DNA of 64,000 nt from Sphingomonas sp. LHG3406-1 (lineage in GTDB: Bacteria; Pseudomonadota; Alphaproteobacteria; Sphingomonadales; Sphingomonadaceae). Shown one piece after another: positions 7,725 to 16,709 of the stretch; the stretch's first letter is position 1; each line of letters begins with the position of its first letter. The notes under the pieces are model-generated. The model saw only the letters and a list, made by a program, of their open reading frames with translations. It was not told the origin of the DNA and made no database searches. The stretch spans positions 806,001 through 870,000 of the forward strand of contig NZ_CP069128.1 of NCBI RefSeq assembly GCF_029637485.1, given 5' to 3'. The position numbers and the translations under genes were made by a program.

Positions 7725-9044
7725 ATGAAGTTTGTTGCAGCCGCGACCCTGGTCGCGGCGGCGGGAGGGGCGTTCTCGTCCGCTTCCGCTCAGGTTGGCA
7801 ATCCCGCCAGCCCGACCGTCGGCCGCCCGGTGTCCACCGCGCCGGCGGGCCCACCATCACCTGTGGTGCCGCCAACAGTGTCACCGCGCACTGGTCCGCT
7901 TCCAGGCAGCCTCAGCCTGGCTCAGGCGCTGGAAGAGGCGAATTCCCGCTCGCCGGCGATCGTTGCCGCTCAGGCCGAGCTGGCGGCAGCCGCGGCCCGA
8001 ACCCGTCAGGCCGGCGTCCGAAGCAATCCCGAGCTCAGCTTCGAGGTCGAGAACTTCGCGGGGACCGGGGAGCTACGGGGTCTTCGCTCGACCGAAGCGA
8101 CCCTGGCGGTCAACCAGCGGCTGGACCTTGGCGGGCGCCGCTCCGCCCGGGTCAGTGCGGCTCAAGCCGAGCTGGCCGTTCAGCAGCTGCGCCTGGCGAT
8201 CGCCCGGGCCGACCTGTCGCAGCAGGTGCGGGAGCAGTTCGCCCGAGCCCTGACTGCCCGCGAGCGGCTCGCCCAGGCGACCGAGAATGTAGAGCGGGCT
8301 CGGCGGTTCGCCCGCGTGGCGCAGATCCTGGTGGATGCGGGCCGCGATCCGCCACTTCGAGCGCTGCGGGCCCGGTCGGCTCTCGCTCAGGCCGAAGCTG
8401 AACGGGAAGTCGCCGAAGCCGATGAGCTGGCCGCCCGCTCCTCGCTCGCCGCCCTGTTCGGTGTGCGTGAACCTGTCGCCGAGGTCAGCGGACAGCTGCT
8501 CGACCTTACGCCGCAGCTGATCAACGCGGAAGCCAGCCTCGAAGTGCGCCTTGCCGATGCGGAGCGCGCCGCTGCCGAAGCTGTTCTCCGGCAGCAACTC
8601 GCAGAACGGCGCCTAGACCCGGCAGTCGGGGTGGGTGTGCGCCACGTCCGCGAGACCGGCGACTTCGGGCTGGTGGCGGGTGTGTCGATGCCTCTCCAGG
8701 TGTTCGATCGCAATCGCGGCAACATCGATGCAGCGCGGGCCGGGATCGCCGCAGCCGAGGCTCGCCGGGCCACGGCGATCGCAGCCACGACCGCCCGCGC
8801 CAGGAACGCCATCGCCAATGTGCAGGCCGCGCAACGGCGCGTGGATGCACTCGAGTCCACAGCCGTTCCGGAAGCAACGGAAGCGTTGCGCCTCACCGAG
8901 CGCTCTTATGCTGAAGGGCGGGCGACCCTGCTTGAGCTCCTCGACGCCCAGAACGCCTACACCGCCACACGCACCGCGCTCACCGATGCCCGGCTCGCCC
9001 TCGCGCTGGCGACGGCCGAACTCGGCCGCATCGCTGCTCGATAG
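7725..9044 (+). CDS. czcC: CzcC-type outer-membrane factor (TolC family)
   Basis: 439-residue outer-membrane efflux protein with a signal peptide (cleavage after ASAQ), a Pro-rich linker to about residue 60, then two repeats of the TolC-type OEP domain. These start at LSLAQALEEANSRSPAI and run as long heptad-rich helices to the C-terminus. Length and order fit CzcC, the trimeric outer-membrane channel of a tripartite divalent-metal pump. Ribosome-binding site CAGGAG precedes the ATG. It is followed 11 bp later by the adaptor gene, giving the standard C-B-A order. Confidence 0.9.
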   Translation: MKFVAAATLVAAAGGAFSSASAQVGNPASPTVGRPVSTAPAGPPSPVVPPTVSPRTGPLPGSLSLAQALEEANSRSPAIVAAQAELAAAAARTRQAGVRSNPELSFEVENFAGTGELRGLRSTEATLAVNQRLDLGGRRSARVSAAQAELAVQQLRLAIARADLSQQVREQFARALTARERLAQATENVERARRFARVAQILVDAGRDPPLRALRARSALAQAEAEREVAEADELAARSSLAALFGVREPVAEVSGQLLDLTPQLINAEASLEVRLADAERAAAEAVLRQQLAERRLDPAVGVGVRHVRETGDFGLVAGVSMPLQVFDRNRGNIDAARAGIAAAEARRATAIAATTARARNAIANVQAAQRRVDALESTAVPEATEALRLTERSYAEGRATLLELLDAQNAYTATRTALTDARLALALATAELGRIAAR

Positions 9045-9055
9045 GAACAAAACAC

Positions 9056-10258
9056 ATGCCGACCCTTCGCGATCTTAAGATCATCAACCTGACCGATAGG
9101 AACCGCCTGCTTGCCGGCATTGCCGCCACAGCCCTGGTTGCTGGAGTGGGAGGAGTGCTGATCGGGCGCTCGATGAGCGACCCCGCTCCAGTTGTTGAAG
9201 CCAGTGCCGAACCCGCCGAGGAGACAGAAGAGGAGCATGGGCCTGAGGGCTTCGTCCCGCTGACGCCCGAGCGCCTCGCGGCCAGCGGTATCGCTCTCGA
9301 GCGGGTCGAGCCCGGCTGGGTGCAGAGCGAAGTCATTGCGCAGGCCACGGTCGCCGCTCCGCCTGAAGGTCAGGCGCTCCTGACCGCGCGGGCCGATGGT
9401 GCGGTGGTCCGGATCAACAAGCGTCTTGGTGACCCGGTCGGGGCCGGCGAAACGGTGGCGCTGCTGGAGAGCCGGGAGGCTGCTGCCTTTGTGGCGGAGC
9501 GGAACGCGGCAGCGGCCCGGGCCCATGCTGCGCGAGCCGCTGCGGCCCGCGAGCAGCGCCTGTTCGATGCCAAGATCACGGCAAGGCAGGACCTGGAGGC
9601 AGCCGTTGCCGCCCGGCGCACGGCGGAGGCCGAACTGCAGCGGGCCGAAGCCGCCGTCAGTGCAGCCGGGGTGACCGGCGGCGGGCGCTACCTGGCCGTT
9701 CGCAGTCCGATCGGCGGGCGGATCACCGAGGTCGATACCCAGCTCGGCGCCTACGTTTCAGCCGGAGCCGAGTTGTTCAACGTGGCCGACCCCCGCCGAC
9801 TCCAGATCGACGCCTCCGTTCCGGTGAGCGATGCCCAGCGCATTCAGCCCGGCGACCGGGCCCAGGTAGAGCTGCCCACCGGCGGGGTGGTCGAAGCGCG
9901 GGTCCGGTCCGTGACCCCGGCCCTTGATGCTGAAAGCCGCACCGCCACCGTCGTGCTTCAACTCAGCGGTGCCCCAGGTGGGCTGACCCAGGGTCAAGGC
10001 GTTCGGGTTCGCATTGTCCCGCGTGAAAGCCAGCAGCGCGGCATCATCCTGCCCGAGGAAGCTGTCCAGCAGATCGAAGGTCGCGACATGGTGTTCGTCA
10101 CGGTGAAGGGCGGCGTTCAGTCGGTTCCGGTGACGCTTGGCACTCGCAGCGGAGGAAGGGTCGAGATCGTCGACGGGCTCGAAGCCGGTCAAACGGTCGT
10201 CACCCGCAACGCCTTCGCCCTGAAGTCGCAGCTCGGTGCCGAAGCGGACGATCACTGA
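9056..10258 (+). CDS. czcB: CzcB-type periplasmic adaptor (membrane fusion protein)
   Basis: 400-residue adaptor anchored by one N-terminal helix (about residues 20-40). It has an acidic periplasmic linker (EEEHGPEGF), a barrel-sandwich/lipoyl half near residues 110-145, an alpha-helical hairpin rich in Ala and Arg, the second lipoyl half (VRSPIGGRITEV), then beta-barrel and membrane-proximal domains ending in ALKSQLGAE. This is the HlyD/CzcB type that links the inner-membrane pump to the channel. There is no separate C-terminal heavy-metal-binding extension. It lies between czcC and czcA in one transcript. Confidence 0.9.
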   Translation: MPTLRDLKIINLTDRNRLLAGIAATALVAGVGGVLIGRSMSDPAPVVEASAEPAEETEEEHGPEGFVPLTPERLAASGIALERVEPGWVQSEVIAQATVAAPPEGQALLTARADGAVVRINKRLGDPVGAGETVALLESREAAAFVAERNAAAARAHAARAAAAREQRLFDAKITARQDLEAAVAARRTAEAELQRAEAAVSAAGVTGGGRYLAVRSPIGGRITEVDTQLGAYVSAGAELFNVADPRRLQIDASVPVSDAQRIQPGDRAQVELPTGGVVEARVRSVTPALDAESRTATVVLQLSGAPGGLTQGQGVRVRIVPRESQQRGIILPEEAVQQIEGRDMVFVTVKGGVQSVPVTLGTRSGGRVEIVDGLEAGQTVVTRNAFALKSQLGAEADDH

Positions 10259-10322
10259 TCCGAACCTACGCCGCTCAGCTGACCCTCGCACAGGCCGACG
10301 CACGACGTCGCAGGAAACAATC

Positions 10323-13300
10323 ATGATTGAACGCCTTCTTCGGACCTCCATACGCTTCCGCTGGGCAGTGGTGCTGCTGACGGCACTGGTTGCCGCCTTT
10401 GGCGTCAGCCAGTTGCTCAAAGTGCCCATCGATGCGGTTCCCGACATCACCAACAAGCAGGTGCAGATCAACACGGTCGCCCCAGCTCTCGGCCCGCTCG
10501 ATATGGAGCGGCTGGTCACCTTTCCGGTCGAGACCGCCATGGCCGGCATTCCGGGACTCGAGAGCACCCGGTCCATCTCCCGCAACGGCTTTTCCCAGGT
10601 CACCGCGATCTTCGAGGACGGCACGGATCTCTATTTCGCCCGGCAGCAGGTTGCGGAGCGCCTCACCGCCGCCTCCGAAAGCCTGCCGGAGGGCGTCGAA
10701 CCCCGGATGGGACCGGTCACGACCGGGCTCGGCGAGGTCTTCATGTATGTGGTCGAGTATGCGCCCGCAGGAACCCGCGATGTGCCTCGGATCGCGGGCC
10801 GGCCCGGACCGCAGCCGGACGGGAGTTACCTGACGCCCGAGGGTGAGCGGCTCACCGATGAGACCGCGAAGCTCGCCTATCTTCGCACCGTCCAGGACTG
10901 GATCCTGCGACCCCAGCTGACATCCGTCGAGGGCATCGCCGGGGTGGATTCCATCGGCGGCTACGAGAAGCAGTATGTGGTTCAGCCGGATCCATCGCGA
11001 ATGGCGACGCTGGGGGTCTCCTTCACGGACCTTGCCGAGGCGCTCGAACGGGCGAACGTGTCCGTCGGCGCGAACTTCTACGAGCGGGGCGGGGAAGCTT
11101 TCCTGGTCCGCGCCGATGGGCGCATCCGCACGCTCGACGAGATCGCGCGCGCAACTGTGACAACGCGCGGCGGAGTGCCCATTGCTGTCCGTGACATCGC
11201 TGACGTCCGTATTGGCGGCGACCTTCGCACGGGCGCTGCAACCGAGGACGGGGAGGAGATCGTCGTCGGCACCGCCCTCATGCGGGCCGGTGGCAACAGC
11301 AGGACCGTCGCCGCCGCCGTGGGCGAACGCCTCGAAGAACTGACGCGTTCGCTGCCGCCGGGCATCGTGGTGCACCCGGTGCTGGATCGCTCCAAGCTCG
11401 TCGATGCGACGATCAGCACGGTGGAAGAGAATCTGCTCATCGGCGCCTTGTTGGTCATCGCCATTCTGTTCTGGCTGCTCGGCAACATCCGCGCGGCGAT
11501 CATCGCCACGCTCGTCATCCCGCTGTCCTTCCTGCTGATGGCAATCGGGATGAACGCCACCGGCACGTCCGGAAACCTCATGAGCCTCGGGGCCCTCGAC
11601 TTCGGACTGATCGTCGACGGATCGATCATCATCATCGAGAACGCGTTGCGCCGCCTGGCCCAGCGGCAGCATGCAGAGGGACGACTCCTCTCCGTGGCGG
11701 AGCGCCTGGAGGAGGTCTTCCAGGCGTCGCGCGAGATGATCCGGCCAACGATCTACGGTCAGGCCATCATCTTCCTCGTCTTCGCGCCGCTGCTGACCTT
11801 CACCGGAGTGGAGGGCAAGATGTTCTCGCCCATGGCCACCACGGTCATGCTGGCGCTGGCGGGTGCCTTCATCCTGTCCCTGACCTTCGTGCCGGCGATG
11901 GTGGCCATCCTTGTCCGGGGCAAGGTGGATGAAAAAGAGGTGCGGGCGATCACCTGGACCAAGCAGCGCTACGCGCCGGTGCTCGACCGTGCCCTGGCGC
12001 GGCCCTGGCCGGTGATCGGTGCCGGGGTCGGCATCTTCGCGGCGGCGGCCCTGCTGTTCACTCAGCTGGGCCGCGAATTCGTCCCGCAGCTCGACGAGGG
12101 TGACATCGCAATCCTCTCCGCTCGGGTTCCATCCACCTCATTGGACCAGTCGCTCGAGTTCCAGCGCCGCATCGAGCGGGCCGTCGCCAGCCTACCGGAG
12201 GTCGAGCACATGTTCGCCAAGACCGGCACGGCCGAGGCCGCCCTCGACCCAATGCCTCAGAACATCTCGGACTCCTTCATCATCCTGAAGCCCAAGGATC
12301 AGTGGCCGGCTGGCGTGAACAGCAAGGAGGACGTGATCGAGCGGGTCGAAGACAAGCTGAAGCCGCTTGTCGGCAACGCCTACGAGATGAGCCAGCCCAT
12401 CGAGCTTCGCTTCAACGAGCTGATCGCCGGGGTCCGCAGCGACGTCGCGGTCAAGATCTACGGGGACGACCTCGAGGCCCTGGGACGCCTCGGGCAACAG
12501 GTCGCCGGCGTCCTGCGCACCGTGCCGGGGGCCGCCGACGTAAAGGTCGAGCAGACGGAGGGCTTCCCCACCCTTGACGTCCAGTTCGACCGTGACGCGA
12601 TCGCCCGCTACGGCCTGACGCTCCAGGAGGTCTCGGACACGGTAGCGGCTGCCCTTGGCGGGCGGGAAGCCGGCATCGTCTTCGAGGGTGACCGTCGCTT
12701 TGACGTTGTCGTCCGGATGCCGAACACGGCCCGCAACGATCTGGAGGCGATCGGCGCGCTCCCGGTCGTTGTGGAGAATGGCGGCAGCGGCTTCACCGTG
12801 CCGCTGCGGCAGCTTGCCCGCTTCAGCCTGTCCGATGGTCTGAACCAAGTCAGCCGGGAGAACGGCAAGCGACGGGTCATCGTGCAGGCCAACGTGCGGG
12901 GCACCGACCTCGGCTCCTTCGTGGCCGAGGCGCGGGCCAAGATCGCTGATCAGGTCCAGCTTCCTGCGGGATCGTTCGTCGAGTGGGGAGGCCAGTATGA
13001 GAATCTGCAGGCCGCCTCACGCCGCCTGACACTCGTGGTGCCAGCGGTATTCGTGCTCATCTTCCTGCTCCTCTACTTGGCGCTAGGCAAGGTGAGGCCC
13101 GCGCTGGCCATCTACTCGGCTATTCCGCTGGCGCTCGCAGGCGGCGTGTTCGCACTGGCGCTTGCAGGCCTGCCTTTCTCGATCTCGGCGGCCGTCGGCT
13201 TCATTGCTTTGTCCGGCATCGCCGTCCTGAACGGACTGGTGCTGATGAGCTCGGTCGTGGACATGCAAGCGGCTGGGAGGCCGCTCGAAGCGGCAATCCG

Positions 13301-13562
13301 AGAGAGCGCCCTTACCCGGCTTCGCCCCGTGCTGATGACGGCACTCGTCGCGTCGTTCGGCTTCGTCCCGATGGCGCTTGCGACCGGTCAGGGCGCTGAG
13401 GTCCAGAAGCCCCTCGCCACCGTGGTGATCGGCGGCCTGATCACGTCCACTGTGCTGACGCTGCTGGTGCTGCCCGCCATCACCAAGCTGCTTCTGAAAG
13501 CTAGTCCGGGGCGTTCCCCGGAGAAGGAAGCCGGTTCCGTAGCGATGGTGCCGGCTGAATGA
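10323..13562 (+). CDS. czcA: CzcA-type heavy-metal efflux RND pump (HME-RND)
   Basis: 1,079-residue RND transporter with 12 helices and two large periplasmic loops. TM4 carries DFGLIVDGSIIIIEN, the D-x5-D-x6-E proton-relay pattern of the divalent-cation (Co/Zn/Cd) HME group rather than the Cu/Ag CusA group. The N-terminus MIERLLRTSIRFRW is typical. The start at 10323 has AGGA about 10 bases upstream; a longer frame from 10236 overlaps the czcB end and has no conserved residues. The metals exported are inferred from the TM4 motif; nickel or cadmium preference cannot be read off. Confidence 0.93.
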   Translation: MIERLLRTSIRFRWAVVLLTALVAAFGVSQLLKVPIDAVPDITNKQVQINTVAPALGPLDMERLVTFPVETAMAGIPGLESTRSISRNGFSQVTAIFEDGTDLYFARQQVAERLTAASESLPEGVEPRMGPVTTGLGEVFMYVVEYAPAGTRDVPRIAGRPGPQPDGSYLTPEGERLTDETAKLAYLRTVQDWILRPQLTSVEGIAGVDSIGGYEKQYVVQPDPSRMATLGVSFTDLAEALERANVSVGANFYERGGEAFLVRADGRIRTLDEIARATVTTRGGVPIAVRDIADVRIGGDLRTGAATEDGEEIVVGTALMRAGGNSRTVAAAVGERLEELTRSLPPGIVVHPVLDRSKLVDATISTVEENLLIGALLVIAILFWLLGNIRAAIIATLVIPLSFLLMAIGMNATGTSGNLMSLGALDFGLIVDGSIIIIENALRRLAQRQHAEGRLLSVAERLEEVFQASREMIRPTIYGQAIIFLVFAPLLTFTGVEGKMFSPMATTVMLALAGAFILSLTFVPAMVAILVRGKVDEKEVRAITWTKQRYAPVLDRALARPWPVIGAGVGIFAAAALLFTQLGREFVPQLDEGDIAILSARVPSTSLDQSLEFQRRIERAVASLPEVEHMFAKTGTAEAALDPMPQNISDSFIILKPKDQWPAGVNSKEDVIERVEDKLKPLVGNAYEMSQPIELRFNELIAGVRSDVAVKIYGDDLEALGRLGQQVAGVLRTVPGAADVKVEQTEGFPTLDVQFDRDAIARYGLTLQEVSDTVAAALGGREAGIVFEGDRRFDVVVRMPNTARNDLEAIGALPVVVENGGSGFTVPLRQLARFSLSDGLNQVSRENGKRRVIVQANVRGTDLGSFVAEARAKIADQVQLPAGSFVEWGGQYENLQAASRRLTLVVPAVFVLIFLLLYLALGKVRPALAIYSAIPLALAGGVFALALAGLPFSISAAVGFIALSGIAVLNGLVLMSSVVDMQAAGRPLEAAIRESALTRLRPVLMTALVASFGFVPMALATGQGAEVQKPLATVVIGGLITSTVLTLLVLPAITKLLLKASPGRSPEKEAGSVAMVPAE

Positions 13563-13587
13563 CCCCGCGACAAAAAGGGAGAAGAGC

Positions 13588-13638
13588 ATGCTGCAAGACA
13601 GTTTGAGCGAGCGAGCCAACTGGAACCGGCGGTCATGA
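13588..13638 (+). CDS. possible 16-codon leader peptide coupled to the second CDF gene
   Basis: A tiny frame (MLQDSLSERANWNRRS) with a good ribosome-binding site (GGGAGAAGAG just upstream) whose TGA overlaps the ATG of the following CDF gene as ATGA. The CDF start itself has no good ribosome-binding site, so ribosomes may reach it by reinitiation from this leader. It may be no more than a delivery device for translation. Confidence 0.35.
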   Translation: MLQDSLSERANWNRRS

Positions 13639-14228
13639 GCGAGAGCAACCTCGACCTTGGCAGCGCCGACAAGCGCAAGACGCTGTGGATTGTCCTGGCA
13701 CTCAACGTTGCGATCGCCGTGGGCTTCTTCGCCACCGGTGTCTTCGCTAGCTCGAGCGCGCTGATCGCAAACGGTCTGGACAATTCATCCGACGCGCTGG
13801 TTTATGCCCTGAGCCTTCTGGCGCTCACTCGAGGGCCAGTGTGGAAGCGGGGCGCGGCGCGAGTATCCGGCATTCTGCTTTTGATCTTCGCGGTCGGCGT
13901 TCTTGTGGACGCCGGAAGAAGGTATGTCGCCGGCTCGGACCCCATTGGCACGACCATGATGATCATGGCGGTGATCGCCGCAGGGGTGAACCTCTGGTGC
14001 TTGATCCTGCTGAAGCGGGTTCGGCAGCCTGACGTGAACATGCGCGCCGCCACCACCTTCAGCTTCAATGATTTCATCTCGAACGGCGGCATCCTGGTCG
14101 GAGGAGGTCTTGTGCTCTGGTTAGGGCAGAACTGGCCCGACCTGGTCGTGGCAGTGGGCATCGCAATCATCGCATTCAAAGGCGGCATCGAGATCCTCCA
14201 CGATGCGCACCATGAGGCGAAGCACTAG
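13635..14228 (+). CDS. second short CDF-family cation transporter
   Basis: 197-residue, roughly six-helix CDF-like protein without a cytoplasmic C-terminal domain, related in layout to the protein at 6023-6652. TM2 has D49-NSS-D53. TM5 has SFNDFISN, where Asp146 is kept but the usual His four residues before is Phe142. The C-terminus is His-rich (HDAHHEAKH), which could bind metal. It is 72 bp downstream of czcA in the same direction and probably shares its transcript. Loss of the TM5 His suggests altered metal choice compared with YiiP-type zinc exporters. Confidence 0.75.
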   Translation: MSESNLDLGSADKRKTLWIVLALNVAIAVGFFATGVFASSSALIANGLDNSSDALVYALSLLALTRGPVWKRGAARVSGILLLIFAVGVLVDAGRRYVAGSDPIGTTMMIMAVIAAGVNLWCLILLKRVRQPDVNMRAATTFSFNDFISNGGILVGGGLVLWLGQNWPDLVVAVGIAIIAFKGGIEILHDAHHEAKH

Positions 14229-14383
14229 GAGAGTTCTTGTGCCTGGTCACCGCCCTCATGAATTGAGCTCGTCGTGAATCTTGCGGTGGTCGCCAGTGCG
14301 CCACTGGGAACGTGGCCCCTCACTGAAGACTTCACGGCGCCGTCGCTCGTCGCCGTTTTCTGCGCCGGTTTCACTCTCGCCCA

Positions 14384-14630
14384 AGTCGCCAAGCAGCTCG
14401 CCGCCTTGCCGGATGTCAGCAGAGTGAATGACCTTCACGTCTCATCAATGAGCACTACGGATACAGCGATGACAGCAGACCCAGTGACGCCGACGGGACA
14501 TCGAGCCGACTCCTTCCGTGCCGATTTGGCAATTGATCTGCAGCACCGCCTCGGCATCGAGCACACAACCCTGCAGAATGAATTCGAGCCGGATGGTCGG
14601 TGCGCCCTGACGCGAGAGGGTGTTGTGTGA
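14384..14630 (+). pseudogene. C-terminal remnant of a CzcD-type CDF transporter
   Basis: The translated segment contains LAALPDVSRVNDLHVSSMST, then LQHRLGIEHTTLQ and a CAL-x5-VV end, which is the cytoplasmic C-terminal domain of a full-length CzcD. The membrane domain is absent, and the open frame upstream of about 14384 has no resemblance to CDF proteins. Family-conserved residues are also changed: the Trp after DLHV is Ser, and the following HLVMP-like segment reads DPVTP. It lies directly downstream of the intact short CDF gene, so it marks a deletion or recombination edge of the metal island. Confidence 0.75.
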
Positions 14631-14701
14631 GCGAGGGAACGATCAAGCGATCACCCACCGGCGGCCGCGTCGGCCCGCCAACTTGTGGCGTCCGTGGCTC
14701 G

Positions 14702-14944
14702 ATGTCTGACTTCGTGCGCCGCCATCTTGCCGAGCATGGCGGCAGCTGCACCCGGCAGGAGCTTCTAGCCGCGATGCAGGGGGTCCAGTGTGTTCGAGAG
14801 AAGTTGGAAGCGAGTCGCGGCTTCAAGGCTCTCCTTCGGAACATGTATTACGGTGGCGACCTACTGCTGGACGGCGACCTCATCCGTGCCACGCCGAGGG
14901 CGCTGCGCCGGTTCGCCCGGGACTACCCAGTCACAGGGTTTTGA
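14702..14944 (+). CDS. hypothetical 80-aa basic protein
   Basis: Short protein beginning MSDFVRRHLAEHGGSCTRQE with a predicted helical, winged-helix-like N-terminal part (SCTRQELLAAMQ) and a basic C-terminus (ALRRFARDY). A GTG at 14627, overlapping the CzcD remnant stop, would give a 105-residue form. I do not recognise a family. It sits between the end of the metal island and the oppositely oriented unknown operon, and its base use looks ordinary for the window. Confidence 0.4.
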   Translation: MSDFVRRHLAEHGGSCTRQELLAAMQGVQCVREKLEASRGFKALLRNMYYGGDLLLDGDLIRATPRALRRFARDYPVTGF

Positions 14945-15055
14945 GCGTCTGCTTGGGGGCGCGAAGCATCCGTACCGTTATGACCGGATTGGGCGCATAT
15001 CGGCCGCTACTGCGGGTGGGACCGGCATTCGAGATTTCGACCCCACCCGCAGAGC

Positions 15056-15667
15056 CTACCGATTGACCCAGTCGCGCCAGCTAGCTTCGGCGGCGGCGAG
15101 CCCAGCGTCGCCGGCTAGGTCGCGGTGAATGCCGAGCCAGCCAAAGCACGTCGCCCGCTTCATCAGCACCAGCCCATGGACGTGCACCGAGCTGTCGCTG
15201 CCGCTAAGGAAGGGCGCATGTAAGACGGCCAGTACCGGGACGCCGACCCGCTCCACATAGTGCTCCCACAGCCAGGCGCGGGCCTGCTGCCAAGGACCAT
15301 GCAGGTTCGTAGCATTTGGGAATTGCAGGGTGACCTGTGCGAAGGCCGCAGTCTCGTCCGCCGGGAGCTTCGACATGTAGCTCTCAGCCATGAACAGCGG
15401 ATCGGCATAGTCCTGCGGCACGTCGCCGCGCAGCAGCACCTCCACCGCTGCGGCCTTGTCCTCGTCGCTTCCCTTGCTCCCCGGCTGACACTTGGTCTCG
15501 AAGTGGGGAACGATGCTCTCGCGAGAACCTTCACCCTTCGACCAGTAGAACCTAGTCGTGGAGACCGGATCATCCGGCTGGTTGTGGTAGAAGGCTTTGA
15601 GCGGCCGCGTGGCCAAAGCCGCGACAGAGGCGGTGTCCAGCGCCGAGGTCTTCTTCTTGCCGGGCAT
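15056..15667 (-). CDS. hypothetical protein, third gene of an unknown operon
   Basis: 203-residue soluble protein with no signal peptide. Its start (ATG at 15667) overlaps the stop of the upstream gene as ATGA; an ATG nine bases earlier is possible. The C-terminal third has a predicted beta-strand with HVHGLVLMKR and a Trp-rich end (CFGWLGIH, SWRDWVN). The HxH pair in a hydrophobic strand recalls the metal site of HUH endonucleases, but no catalytic Tyr context is evident, so this is only a resemblance. Family not recognised. Confidence 0.55.
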   Translation of the reverse strand: MPGKKKTSALDTASVAALATRPLKAFYHNQPDDPVSTTRFYWSKGEGSRESIVPHFETKCQPGSKGSDEDKAAAVEVLLRGDVPQDYADPLFMAESYMSKLPADETAAFAQVTLQFPNATNLHGPWQQARAWLWEHYVERVGVPVLAVLHAPFLSGSDSSVHVHGLVLMKRATCFGWLGIHRDLAGDAGLAAAEASWRDWVNR

Positions 15668-16203
15668 CAGAACCACCCCTGCACGGCGATCGAGAGATAC
15701 TCTGCGCCCGCCTTCAAGCCGCGATAGGCGTCGATCTCATCCTCGAACGGTGCTTCGGGCGAAAGCTCGAGGCCAAGTCCATCGAGACGGAGGAAGGTGC
15801 GCTCACCGCCGGTTGGCACCAGCCAGGCGCTGCCGAGCGGCTGCCGGATCCAAAGGCGATAGCCCATGAACGGCCGCTCGACATGACGTAGCAGGACGTC
15901 AAAGGTCGCGTGCTTAGCCTCCTCGGCGGCCCGGACGATGATCGCGTCGCGATCCACTGCGCGGGCGATGTTGCCAACTTCGCGGGTGACGAGAGGACGC
16001 CGGCAGCGCGTTCCGGCGAGGACGATGTCTGCTCCGGGCACCACCATCGAGTGCAGCAGAGCAGGATGCCAGTACTGAGGATCCTGGTCGATGAAGCCAT
16101 CGAGGATGGTCCCGATGGCCAGCATCAAGCGGCGGATCTGCACTGGTGGCTCGGGGATGGGGTCCAGCTCGATGCCAAGGTCCGGGACGGGTGCGGTCTT
16201 CAT
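15667..16203 (-). CDS. hypothetical protein, second gene of an unknown operon
   Basis: 178-residue protein starting MKTAPVPDLGIELDPIPEPP, with no membrane segment or signal peptide. Alternative start: an ATG at 16257 (MKFRKFDRRHQ), 11 bp after the upstream gene, which has GGAAGAG right before it. The central part (DGFIDQDPQYWHPALLHSM) and the Arg-rich middle have no family resemblance that I can name. Translation of the next gene is coupled by ATGA. Confidence 0.5.
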   Translation of the reverse strand: MKTAPVPDLGIELDPIPEPPVQIRRLMLAIGTILDGFIDQDPQYWHPALLHSMVVPGADIVLAGTRCRRPLVTREVGNIARAVDRDAIIVRAAEEAKHATFDVLLRHVERPFMGYRLWIRQPLGSAWLVPTGGERTFLRLDGLGLELSPEAPFEDEIDAYRGLKAGAEYLSIAVQGWF

Positions 16204-16267
16204 GTGTTCAGTCTCTCTTAGGCGTTGGTGACGTCGATCGAACTTCCGGAATTTCATCTCTTCCGGT

Positions 16268-16648
16268 TCAATCACTCTCCCCTTCACCCTCATCGGAGCT
16301 GCCTCCGCGCGGATCTCCCTTCCCTTCACCGCCTTCCGCTGGCGGCGGTGCTTCCGCGATGATCCGCTGGATGACCTCGCTGTCCGCATCGGGCCGGGCA
16401 CGAGGAACGGGGAGACATTCTTCGATCTGCGCGTCGTTCGGAATCAGGCTGGAAGGGGACTCCCAGAACCATCCAATGACGTGCCAGTAGACCCGTTCTG
16501 CCGGCCAGGTGGCGACCTCATGCCGCGTCGGAACGTAGCAGCCGTCCCTTATCAGCCCCTGGTGATCCAGCAGCTCCGCCAGGATCTGCTGCTTGGTGAA
16601 ACCGAAGCGATACTCGTCGTCGCGGGGCTGCAACTCGTCCATTTTCAT
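16268..16648 (-). CDS. hypothetical protein, first gene of an unknown operon
   Basis: 126-residue protein beginning MKMDELQPRDDEYRFGFT with AAGGAG five bases upstream of the ATG at 16648, the best ribosome-binding site in the operon. The first 90 residues look folded (many Trp: YWHVIGWFWESP); the last 35 are a low-complexity Gly/Glu/Asp tail. Family not recognised. It is divergent from the methyltransferase-like remnant at 16710, leaving only about 60 bp for two promoters. Confidence 0.5.
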   Translation of the reverse strand: MKMDELQPRDDEYRFGFTKQQILAELLDHQGLIRDGCYVPTRHEVATWPAERVYWHVIGWFWESPSSLIPNDAQIEECLPVPRARPDADSEVIQRIIAEAPPPAEGGEGKGDPRGGSSDEGEGESD

Positions 16649-16709
16649 TCTCCTTGGTGTGACCACCAAGGCGCCCCTCCCCTCCCTCGTTGCGCTCCGG
16701 CGCGCGTCC

